A stretch of 5,930 nucleotides of DNA, from positions 1 to 5,930 of the forward strand of contig JAJRYU010000272.1 of the NCBI GenBank assembly GCA_024275615.1. Reading direction: 5' to 3'. Below are positions 1 to 5,930 of the stretch, in pieces. The stretch's first letter is position 1. Each line of letters starts with the position of its first letter. Source of the stretch: Planctomycetota bacterium. Lineage in GTDB: Bacteria > Planctomycetota > GCA-002687715 > DRQF01. Made by a program: the position numbers and the translations under genes. The notes under the pieces are model-generated. The model saw only the letters and a list, made by a program, of their open reading frames with translations. It was not told the origin of the DNA and made no database searches.

Positions 1-1
1 A

Positions 2-1186
2 CCCGGTGCGGGCATCAATCACGAGACCTGCGGCGTCACCAGCGAGGGCGTTACGGTGTTCTTGGACTCGTCTCTTCGCCACATCGGCATCAACCCGGAC
101 AAGCAAACCTTCACGGTCAAGATCACTGGTGGTCCGGACGGTGATGTTGCCGGCAACGAAATCCGCATTCTCGACCGTGACTACGGTGAGAACGCCAAAA
201 TTGTTGGCATTGCCGACGGCTCCGGTTGTGGCGAAGATCCAGAGGGCTTGGATCACGAAGAGCTGCTCCGACTGTTCCGCGAAGAGTTGCCGATTTCATC
301 CTTTGATCGCAACAAGCTGGGGCCTAAGGGAAGTATTATTGAAGTCGATGATCCCGACGGTGTCCAAGCACGCAACAACATGCACAATCGCATTAAGTCT
401 GACGCGTTTATCCCGGCGGGCGGCAGACCAGCAACAATTCACGACACCAATTGGCAGGACTTCTTGGACAAAGACGGCACTCCTGCAAGCCGTGTCATTG
501 TCGAGGGTGCGAATCTCTTCTTGACAAAGGAAGCACGCCGTAACCTATCGGAAGCAGGCGTCTTGATCATCAAAGACAGTTCGGCGAACAAGTGTGGAGT
601 GATCACCTCCAGTTTCGAGATTGCCGCCAGCATGATTCTCGATGAGGATGAGTTCTTGGAGATCAAGGACACATTTGTCGAACAGATTCTTCGAAAACTA
701 CGAAGATTGGCCAGGCGCGAAGCTGAACTTCTCTTGCGGATGAACAAGCATCAGGCTGACACACCTCTTTTCGAACTCTCCATTCGTTTGAGCCGTGTCG
801 TCATTAGGACAGCGGACGCCATCCACGGGGCGATCAACGCCTTAGACGAGACAGATCCCAGTCTCATGAAGCGCTTGGTTGTCGATCATCTTCCCAAGGC
901 CCTCGTCGAGAAAGCGCAGGAGCGCCTCTGGAACGAGATGCCCAAAGCCTATCTTGAGTGGATCATGGCAAAATCTCTGGCAGCTCGCCTCGTCTATCGC
1001 GAGGGATTTGAGTATCTGGAGAGCATGTCCGAACGTGCGATTGGTCGACTCGCAGTTGAATACTTACGACTGGAGACCGAGCGTGAAGAGCTGGCTCAGG
1101 AAGTCGAAGCTAGCGACCTACCGAATAAGGCGAGGATTGCCCTTATCTTGGACCGGGCGGGGATCCTCTCAACTCTGGGTGGATAG
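2..1186 (+). CDS. NAD-specific glutamate dehydrogenase, large GDH2-type, C-terminal part (5' end outside window)
   Basis: This enzyme oxidatively deaminates L-glutamate to 2-oxoglutarate and ammonium with NAD+, in the cytoplasm, linking amino-acid breakdown to the TCA cycle. The reading frame is open to the left edge, so only the last 394 residues are seen; GDH2-type enzymes are about 1000 residues or more. Counting from the first visible codon, residues 11-16 (GVTSEG) and 43-54 (GGPDGDVAGNEI) begin the dinucleotide-binding fold. Then come DGSG (72-75), a DPEGLDHEEL stretch (79-88), DAFIPAGGRP (134-143), VEGANLFLT (167-175) and KDSSANKCGV (191-200). The order and wording match yeast Gdh2 as I remember it, rather than the short hexameric GdhA or the very large 180-kDa bacterial form. 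Residues from about 215 to 394 are helical and charged, like the C-terminal region of large GDHs. The TAG stop is followed by an in-frame TGA and TAG. Family is certain; fine cofactor preference is inferred. Confidence 0.93.
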   Translation, partial: PGAGINHETCGVTSEGVTVFLDSSLRHIGINPDKQTFTVKITGGPDGDVAGNEIRILDRDYGENAKIVGIADGSGCGEDPEGLDHEELLRLFREELPISSFDRNKLGPKGSIIEVDDPDGVQARNNMHNRIKSDAFIPAGGRPATIHDTNWQDFLDKDGTPASRVIVEGANLFLTKEARRNLSEAGVLIIKDSSANKCGVITSSFEIAASMILDEDEFLEIKDTFVEQILRKLRRLARREAELLLRMNKHQADTPLFELSIRLSRVVIRTADAIHGAINALDETDPSLMKRLVVDHLPKALVEKAQERLWNEMPKAYLEWIMAKSLAARLVYREGFEYLESMSERAIGRLAVEYLRLETEREELAQEVEASDLPNKARIALILDRAGILSTLGG

Positions 1187-1255
1187 TGATAGTTGTGACT
1201 TACTTGCCCTCTCAAGTCGCGTCCTGCCGGACCAAGTAGGAACGCAGAGCGCAGA

Positions 1256-1480
1256 CTAGAGCTTCTGCTTGCTGAACCGCCACAGATAGGTGACAAACAC
1301 CAGCAGAAGTAGTGTCGCCACCAAGGCATAGACCAGTTGTTGAGTTGATCCGGACGCGGAGTAGCGCCGCCAATAGCGCCAAATCAGTAGCCCCAGAACC
1401 AAGACACCAGCACCTACTGTCAGTTTGTGAAAACGCGCCAAACCAACAGACTCCTGGGGATCATTTTTCTCGTTGTCCAT
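1256..1480 (-). CDS. Small two-helix membrane protein, function unknown
   Basis: A 74-residue protein that I do not recognise. It starts with a hydrophilic, acidic stretch (MDNEKNDPQES), followed by two hydrophobic segments: about residues 20-37 (LTVGAGVLVLGLLIWRYW) and 49-67 (LVYALVATLLLLVFVTYLW). A short basic linker (RRYSASGS) lies between them and the tail is basic (RFSKQKL). This pattern predicts a helical hairpin in the inner membrane, with the order of charges suggesting both ends in or near the cytoplasm. It lies just downstream of the antiporter gene on the same strand, so co-transcription is likely. An in-frame ATG at 1552 would add 24 residues and begin 9 bases after the antiporter stop. 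Neither start has a good Shine-Dalgarno, and I prefer 1480 because the extra residues look uncharacteristic. It could be an accessory subunit or merely a co-transcribed membrane peptide. Confidence 0.62.
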   Translation of the reverse strand: MDNEKNDPQESVGLARFHKLTVGAGVLVLGLLIWRYWRRYSASGSTQQLVYALVATLLLLVFVTYLWRFSKQKL

Positions 1481-1561
1481 CGGACAGCTTAACCAACGGA
1501 TGATGGAAACGCCCAATCTACTTGACTCAGTCGATCCCGACTCAAGCGGCATGCCTCATGG

Positions 1562-2800
1562 TTATCCGGGCGGAACGGTCTCGTTGTCTTGCAGCAAACG
1601 TCCACCCCATCGATCAAGGACGACGGCACCTATAGGCGCAGTGGCGGCGATTGCCAGGACCGCCATGATCAGCATGAGTTGACCGGCTTCGGAAAGTTCA
1701 GGCCCCATCGCACCAAGTTGGGCAAAGACGATCGGCCCAAACGCCGCTTGGATTGTCGCTTTGGGCACCTGTGCAAGAGTGACATAAAAGCGCTCGGAGC
1801 GTGTCAAATCACTGGCGGCACTACAGAACCATGCTGCCCACTTGCGAAACGCCAACCCCAGAGTCAGCAACCCCAAGAGGCCAATGACAAGGCTGAAGTT
1901 CGAGAGACGCCCAAGGTCGATCAGCATGCCGACATTGACAAACAGAGGGATCTCAGCAACGGCCCACAGGCCATTGAATTTCTCCTTGAATTGATCCGCG
2001 ATCGTGGGACGCCCCAAGCGGACACCCAGGCCAAGCGCCAAGACGGCGAAAACCCCTTCAATCCCCAGGGAGGCCTCGCGAAAATAGAGCCCCAAGGCGG
2101 TGAGCAAGACTACGCCAGACCCTGCCCAAATCAATGTTTGGTTGTCACGCCCTTGAGGGAATAGTTTGACAAGCACTCGCCCAGACAAGAATCCGAGCAA
2201 GACCCCACCCAAGACGCGTAAGGGTAATAGAGCCAGTTCTCGCCCGACATCGCTGTGCCCTTTGGAGCCGACGATAAATCCGAGCAGCAAGACAATAGCA
2301 GTCTTAGCTACGAAGGAATTGACAACGGCAAATCCCATGATGCGATCAGGCACAAGCCGTGGGCCACCTCGTCCTTTTTGTTTTTGGTCGAGCATGGTCG
2401 GCAGGATGACTGCAGGTGAAACAGCGGCGATCAAGAACGCAGACAGAAGCGACAAGTCCCAACGATCAAAAAGAAAAAGGCGGGCGCTCCCAGCGATAAA
2501 GGTCATTTCTGCCAATGCTGGAATCACACCCAAGACTACGATTCCCGGTATCATGCCTCCCATCGCCTTGGGTTCCATTCCCAAACCCGCACGGAGCAAG
2601 AGAACGACGAACGCCGCGATCGAAAGTTGGGAGCGGATGCTTTGATAGCTCTCGGGAATGAGATCGAATCCGTTCGTACTGGCGAGAACTCCCAAGGTGA
2701 TGAGAATGGCCGCAGGGGGGATTTTCAACTTGCGGCCCATGGCTCGCAGCGGAAAGCCAACGGCAATGAGGCCCACTAGCGCGAAAATATTGTTCTGCAT
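1562..2800 (-). CDS. Cation:proton antiporter family protein, SLC9B/NHA-like (CPA2), with the Asp-Asp pair replaced
   Basis: A 412-residue polytopic inner-membrane protein with about 12-13 hydrophobic segments spread over its length. Family members exchange Na+ or Li+ for H+. Recognisable family blocks, counted from the ATG at 2800, are AAVSPAVILP (125-134), the VP anchor (150-151), AEIPLF (282-287), PKATIQAAFGP (346-356) and TAPIGA (387-392). These match human NHA2 (AAVSPAVVVP, PKATVQA, TAPTGA, from memory). In NHA2 an Asp-Asp pair follows 31 residues after the SP of the first block. Here the same ungapped position holds Asn161-Ser162, with Lys166 four residues on, so normal antiport is doubtful. 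There is no long soluble tail or KTN domain. A TTG two codons upstream (2806) is an alternative start, with GGAG ten bases before it; the ATG lacks a well-spaced Shine-Dalgarno. It is transcribed away from the diheme gene, and a small membrane protein gene follows it. Confidence 0.9.
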   Translation of the reverse strand: MQNNIFALVGLIAVGFPLRAMGRKLKIPPAAILITLGVLASTNGFDLIPESYQSIRSQLSIAAFVVLLLRAGLGMEPKAMGGMIPGIVVLGVIPALAEMTFIAGSARLFLFDRWDLSLLSAFLIAAVSPAVILPTMLDQKQKGRGGPRLVPDRIMGFAVVNSFVAKTAIVLLLGFIVGSKGHSDVGRELALLPLRVLGGVLLGFLSGRVLVKLFPQGRDNQTLIWAGSGVVLLTALGLYFREASLGIEGVFAVLALGLGVRLGRPTIADQFKEKFNGLWAVAEIPLFVNVGMLIDLGRLSNFSLVIGLLGLLTLGLAFRKWAAWFCSAASDLTRSERFYVTLAQVPKATIQAAFGPIVFAQLGAMGPELSEAGQLMLIMAVLAIAATAPIGAVVLDRWGGRLLQDNETVPPG

Positions 2801-3180
2801 TTCCAAGAATCAACGGCTCCAGAATTCATCTGATCTACCTATCGTCCCAGAACTTACGAGACTTGCACTCATCCCCAACCTCACTCAAGTGGATTTGACG
2901 CAAATTGTCACAGGCTGATCATCCCCATGTTGTTGCTGGCTCGATTCCACCGGAATGCTTTACCAAATAAGAGGTTGGGACGAATAGGCGCGTCGGCATT
3001 TATTTCTGGCGGGTTCTATGTTTTGACAGCAAAAACTCTATACTCACCGTCGTTGCCGTGTTGCCAAATACCCAAAGACACGACTCTACAGACCAAGCAA
3101 TGCCAAATTTCACGTGGCCCTGGATTCCCTGCGGGAATCCCAGTGTTTCTTCGTCGTTCCTCATCGGGCGACGCATTTAT
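2801..3180. other. Divergent intergenic region, non-coding
   Basis: About 380 bases between the start of the antiporter gene (leftward) and the ribosome binding site of the diheme gene (rightward), so it must hold promoters for both. I see no convincing gene in it: the open frames crossing it read as shadows of neighbouring genes. A TTGACA (3023-3028) and a TATACT (3039-3044) resemble sigma-70 hexamers but are only 10 bases apart, so they are not one promoter. A perfect 8-bp hairpin lies at 3122-3140. No tRNA, riboswitch or tandem repeat was recognised. Confidence 0.6.
3122..3140 (+). promoter_or_regulatory. Short perfect inverted repeat in the leader of the diheme gene
   Basis: GGATTCCC (3122-3129) and GGGAATCC (3133-3140) are perfect reverse complements around a 3-base TGC loop, ending 54 bases before the diheme start codon. 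No T-run follows, so it is not an intrinsic terminator. It could be an operator palindrome or a hairpin in the 5' untranslated RNA. The pairing is seen directly; the role is unknown. Confidence 0.5.
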
Positions 3181-3188
3181 AGGTGAGG
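3181..3188 (+). promoter_or_regulatory. Ribosome binding site of the diheme peroxidase-like gene
   Basis: AGGTGAGG sits 6 bases before the ATG at 3195 and its first six bases match the extended Shine-Dalgarno consensus (AAGGAGGTGA) exactly. It decides the start: the in-frame GTG at 3183 lies inside this site and cannot be the true start. The only strong Shine-Dalgarno found in the window. Confidence 0.8.
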
Positions 3189-3194
3189 TTCCCT

Positions 3195-4910
3195 ATGTCG
3201 ACCCATCGGACCAAGTTTTTCTCTCATTTTGCTCTTCTGTTTTTCGTTGCTGCAAGCGGTTTGTCCGCCCAGTCACCTTCACTGAATTATCCCACCGTTA
3301 CGTTTCCACCGGAGAACACCTTTTCCACTTCCAAAGCGATTCTGGGGAAGATCCTCTTCTGGGACGAACAACTCAGTTCGACCAACACGCAGGCCTGCGG
3401 CACATGCCATATTCCCGCTGCTGGCGGGAGCGACCCGCGGTCGATTCTCCCTGGTTCGAATCACCCTGGCCCTAACGGAATTCTTGGTGACTTCGACGAC
3501 GTGATCGGTTCCCGCGGTGTTGTGCGTGCAAATAACAGCGGTGCCATGGTTGATGATGGCACGTTCTTTCCAGACGCCCAAAGAACCGGACGCAAAACGC
3601 CATCCATGATCGATGCTGCCTTCTACACCGACATCTTCTGGGACGGCCGAGCGCGCAGTGAATTCCGGAATCCGGTTACGAACGTAATAGAAATCGTCAC
3701 CGGTGGTGCACTGGAGAGCCAGTCTGTTGCCCCTCCCACATCGGACGTCGAAATGGCTCATGAAAGTCGCACCTGGGCTCAAATTGAGGACAAGATATCC
3801 AAAGTAGCCCCGTTGCGATTGGCAACGAACTTGCCAGCAGACATTATCGCAGCCTTGGCAGCCAATCCGACATATGCTTCCCTTTTTACTGCTGCATTTG
3901 GTGACCCTGCCGTCACCGTTAAACGGATCGCCTTCGCCATCGCAACATATGAACGTACGTTGGTTGCGGACCAAACTCCCTTCGACTTGGGAACGCTGAC
4001 CGCACAACAGAGTTTGGGCTTGGCGGTTTTTAATGACGTCAACAAAGGCCGATGCGCAGTCTGCCATTCAGGCCCCCTGTTTTCGGATGACCAATTCCAC
4101 AATATCGGCCTCACGGACCCCAACACCGACGTTGGCCGCATGGCTGTGACTGGATTAGCAAGTGACCTGGGGCGGATGAAGACGCCATCTCTCCGTAACG
4201 TCGGCCTAAAGAACACAGGTTCAGGGCGCCTTTTTCATAACGGCGACACACTTGGTTCAAGCTTGGGTCAAGTCATCGCCTTCTACTCTCTTGGTGGCAT
4301 CTTCACTCAGAACATCGATCCCCAAATGCAATTCTTGGTCTTGACTCTCAACGAACGTATTGCTTTGGAAGACTTCATGGTCAACGGCCTTACCGATGCG
4401 CGCGTTGCCAACGAGACCGGCGTATTCTCGCGACCAACCCTGCGCAGTGAAACGGGAGTTGGTCTGCCCCTCATCATTCCTAACGGATTCACCGACTCTA
4501 CAGACAGTTTGCCCAACATTATTGCTGTTCAACCGGCCAACTTGCAGCATCCCTTTTTCACCATCGGCGTGAGCGGCGCTTGGGGGGGCATGGATGCCTT
4601 CTTGCTGGCTGGCAGCCCGAACACCTTAGGCGAGACCTTGTTCGGTTTTGTCCCTCTCGGTGTCGGCTCTGGTCCTTTGCAACCTTTCATTCACCAGATC
4701 ACCTTGAATGGCACAGTCGGCGTTCATGGTTCTGGCTACGGATCGGTAACAACTGGCATTGCCAACAACCCCTTCTACGCGGGCATTCAGTTCTTCGCTC
4801 AATGGGTAGTCACCGACCCCATTCCCCTCATTGATCCCGTGACAACTCTGCCCATCCCGGGTTTCGGCATCGCCCTTACAGACACGGCTTTCTTTACCGT
4901 TCTCCCATAG
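3195..4910 (+). CDS. Exported diheme cytochrome c peroxidase/MauG-family protein with extra C-terminal domain
   Basis: A 571-residue protein. Residues 1-26 form a signal peptide: basic MSTHRTK, a hydrophobic core, and cleavage expected after SGLSAQ. It therefore acts outside the cytoplasm, where haem is attached. Two c-type haem motifs are visible: CGTCH at 68-72 and CAVCH at 287-291. Around them are conserved family blocks: KTPSMIDAAF (134-143), FWDGRA (148-153), KTPSLRNV (329-336) and LFHNG (346-350). Family members reduce H2O2 using electrons passed between the haems, or oxidise a partner protein as MauG does; which applies here cannot be told. An insertion of about 60 residues between haem 1 and KTPSM holds a Gly/Pro/Asp loop (GPNGILGDFDDVIGSRG, 92-108) that looks like a possible metal-binding turn. 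Residues from about 436 to 571 lie beyond the peroxidase fold and form a Gly/Pro/aromatic-rich, probably beta-sheet domain. It stands alone, with a strong ribosome binding site before it and a terminator after it. Confidence 0.92.
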   Translation: MSTHRTKFFSHFALLFFVAASGLSAQSPSLNYPTVTFPPENTFSTSKAILGKILFWDEQLSSTNTQACGTCHIPAAGGSDPRSILPGSNHPGPNGILGDFDDVIGSRGVVRANNSGAMVDDGTFFPDAQRTGRKTPSMIDAAFYTDIFWDGRARSEFRNPVTNVIEIVTGGALESQSVAPPTSDVEMAHESRTWAQIEDKISKVAPLRLATNLPADIIAALAANPTYASLFTAAFGDPAVTVKRIAFAIATYERTLVADQTPFDLGTLTAQQSLGLAVFNDVNKGRCAVCHSGPLFSDDQFHNIGLTDPNTDVGRMAVTGLASDLGRMKTPSLRNVGLKNTGSGRLFHNGDTLGSSLGQVIAFYSLGGIFTQNIDPQMQFLVLTLNERIALEDFMVNGLTDARVANETGVFSRPTLRSETGVGLPLIIPNGFTDSTDSLPNIIAVQPANLQHPFFTIGVSGAWGGMDAFLLAGSPNTLGETLFGFVPLGVGSGPLQPFIHQITLNGTVGVHGSGYGSVTTGIANNPFYAGIQFFAQWVVTDPIPLIDPVTTLPIPGFGIALTDTAFFTVLP

Positions 4911-4931
4911 ACCGAAAAGACTCAATGCAAC

Positions 4932-4972
4932 ACAATCCCGATACCGCCCGAACGGTGTCGGGATTGTCTTTT
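4932..4972 (+). terminator. Intrinsic terminator after the diheme gene, possibly bidirectional
   Basis: A 15-bp stem (4932-4946 with 4953-4967), perfect except for one G-U wobble, closes a 6-base loop (CCCGAA) and is followed by CTTTT. It begins 21 bases after the diheme stop codon. The convergent coiled-coil gene ends 26 bases to its right. Read on the minus strand, the same hairpin is followed within about 12 bases by a short TCTTTT run, so it may serve both genes; the plus-strand role is the better supported. Confidence 0.88.
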
Positions 4973-4997
4973 GTTGGCGTGACTTCAGGCCAGCCCC

Positions 4998-5930
4998 TTA
5001 TTCGCCAGCGAAGCGAACTCTGCCTTTTTCCTTCTCAGTCATTTCGAGATGCTTACGACGTAGTTTCTGAAGCTTGAGGACATTCCTCAGCAGCCTCTTC
5101 CGCAGGCTTTCCTCTTTCCTCGTCACCTTCAAAGAGGATTGCATTTCCTTTCGCTTTTTCTCCACAACGAAAGAATCAAACTTGAAATCCGCCGTCTTCT
5201 TGTTGTAAGCGTCCATTCCATTCACATAGTCCAAGACCGGTTGGAGCGATGGGGGCTCCCTAGTTGGGTCGATTTTTTTGAATCCCGTCATGAGCGTTAG
5301 TTGCGGCAGAATCTTCATGAGAAAATCTTCTTTCGCATCCTCGTAGCGACGTCCCGCGATCTCATAGTTCTTGTTCTTTTCAAGCACGGAGTCTTCGAGT
5401 TTCTTCAGTTTTACCGATAGCTCATTTGCAACTTTGATAGCGACTTCATTAGGCCGCTTCATGAGCTTCGAGAAAGATGCTTCGACACGAGCCTGCTTCG
5501 TTTGGGTTTGCAATCGCGCCAAGCCAACGTCTCTGAGAGCATGAGTCTTCAGGCATTTGTCACGAGCCGCCTCATGGGCCCGCACGGCTTTCTCCAAGCG
5601 TCTCAGGCCGTTGTCGAGACCTCGAAACATACTTGGAAAATCATAGAACTTGCTGACCGCTTTTCGTCTTTTTTGGGCGAGCTTGAACTCTCTTTTCCTT
5701 GAGGTTTTGAGGGCCTTTTCTTTGGTTGCGACCTTCATGCGCAGCTTATTGATTCTCTTCATTTTCTCGACATCGGACGCCACCGCACTGCGCGCGGACA
5801 AGTGGTCCGCCTTTGACTTCTCCACCAGCTCTTCAAGAAGATAGGCCGACCTACTCACTGACGTGTCAATAACGAGATCTTCAACTCCGGTCTGAGCAAT
5901 CGTCAAATTCGACAGCAACAAACAAAAACC
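4998..5930 (-). CDS. Basic coiled-coil protein, probably exported, function unknown (5' end outside window)
   Basis: At least 310 residues, open to the right edge; I do not recognise a family. The first visible residues, GFCLLLSNLTIAQTG, look like the hydrophobic core and cleavage site of a signal peptide (cleavage after AQ, as in the diheme protein). The true start is therefore probably a short way beyond the window, not the in-frame TTG at 5921. The rest is strongly helical and rich in Lys, Arg and Glu with regular hydrophobic spacing. Coiled-coil-like stretches cover roughly visible residues 25-90, 100-205 and 255-305. A break with prolines lies near 225-245 (KKIDPTREPPSLQPV). There are no cysteine motifs, enzyme motifs or internal membrane helices after the N-terminus. 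The net charge is clearly positive, which would suit binding to an anionic surface, nucleic acid or polysaccharide, but that is a guess. It converges on the diheme gene and shares its terminator hairpin. Confidence 0.75.
   Translation of the reverse strand, partial: GFCLLLSNLTIAQTGVEDLVIDTSVSRSAYLLEELVEKSKADHLSARSAVASDVEKMKRINKLRMKVATKEKALKTSRKREFKLAQKRRKAVSKFYDFPSMFRGLDNGLRRLEKAVRAHEAARDKCLKTHALRDVGLARLQTQTKQARVEASFSKLMKRPNEVAIKVANELSVKLKKLEDSVLEKNKNYEIAGRRYEDAKEDFLMKILPQLTLMTGFKKIDPTREPPSLQPVLDYVNGMDAYNKKTADFKFDSFVVEKKRKEMQSSLKVTRKEESLRKRLLRNVLKLQKLRRKHLEMTEKEKGRVRFAGE

Noticed and set aside
1219..1245. GCGTCCT with AGGAACGC as a terminator between the dehydrogenase and the small membrane gene
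   Set aside because: The stem needs a bulge, has a 12-base loop and no T-run on either side; the 69-base spacer shows no clear terminator.
1589..2645. Long open frames on the plus strand opposite the antiporter
   Set aside because: Their products are low-complexity, polar and unlike any family; they mirror the codon pattern of the real minus-strand gene.
2894..2912. TGAC/GTCA inverted repeat as an operator
   Set aside because: The arms are only 4 bases and do not extend, which is expected by chance in a spacer of this length.
2895..2922. TTGACG with GATCAT as a promoter
   Set aside because: The spacing of 16 is acceptable but the second hexamer matches TATAAT poorly; not enough to call.
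2935..2970. tRNA T-arm-like string (GGCTCGATTCCACC)
   Set aside because: The flanking bases do not pair into a 5-bp T stem and no acceptor, D or anticodon arm can be found around it.
3023..3044. TTGACA followed by TATACT as a sigma-70 promoter for the diheme gene
   Set aside because: The hexamers are only 10 bases apart, far from the usual 16-18; neither has a good partner at proper spacing.
3279..4067. A 262-residue minus-strand open frame inside the diheme gene
   Set aside because: The plus strand encodes both haem motifs and family blocks across the same bases, so this is an antisense shadow.
3183..4910. GTG at 3183 as the start of the diheme gene
   Set aside because: It lies inside the Shine-Dalgarno sequence; the ATG at 3195 has ideal spacing and starts a standard signal peptide.
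4998..5921. TTG at 5921 as the start of the coiled-coil gene
   Set aside because: The frame stays open to the edge and the codons before it (Gly-Phe-Cys) extend a signal-peptide-like hydrophobic core, so the start is likely outside the window.

Overview
The window carries five protein-coding genes, two of them cut by the window edges, and no RNA genes, mobile elements or CRISPR. It suggests a Gram-negative bacterium of moderate GC, most likely a planctomycete. The grounds are a GDH2-type large NAD-glutamate dehydrogenase, an exported diheme peroxidase-like protein with an extra glycine- and proline-rich C-terminal domain of a kind I associate with planctomycete secreted proteins, and mostly weak ribosome binding sites. 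This placement is an inference from gene style, not from a marker gene.

Layout. Bases 2-1186 (+) are the C-terminal third or so of an NAD-specific glutamate dehydrogenase. Facing it on the minus strand is a probable two-gene unit: an SLC9B/NHA-type cation:proton antiporter (1562-2800) followed by a small two-helix membrane protein (1256-1480, or up to 1552). A non-coding stretch of about 390 bases (2801-3194) separates the antiporter from a divergent gene for a secreted diheme cytochrome c peroxidase/MauG-family protein (3195-4910). That gene has a very good Shine-Dalgarno sequence, two possible leader hairpins and a strong terminator hairpin (4932-4972). The terminator lies between it and a convergent minus-strand gene (4998 to the right edge) for a basic, coiled-coil, probably exported protein of unknown function.

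How the genes relate. The glutamate dehydrogenase makes 2-oxoglutarate and ammonium from glutamate in the cytoplasm, the antiporter-like protein sits in the membrane, and the diheme and coiled-coil proteins act outside the cytoplasm. Apart from the antiporter and small-protein pair, gene orientation gives no reason to think they form one pathway, and I see no clear new multi-gene system. The most notable observation is that the antiporter keeps its family framework but has Asn-Ser where the family has its ion-binding Asp-Asp pair. Next come a possible hairpin that would hide the ribosome binding site of the diheme gene, and the unassigned C-terminal domain of that protein.
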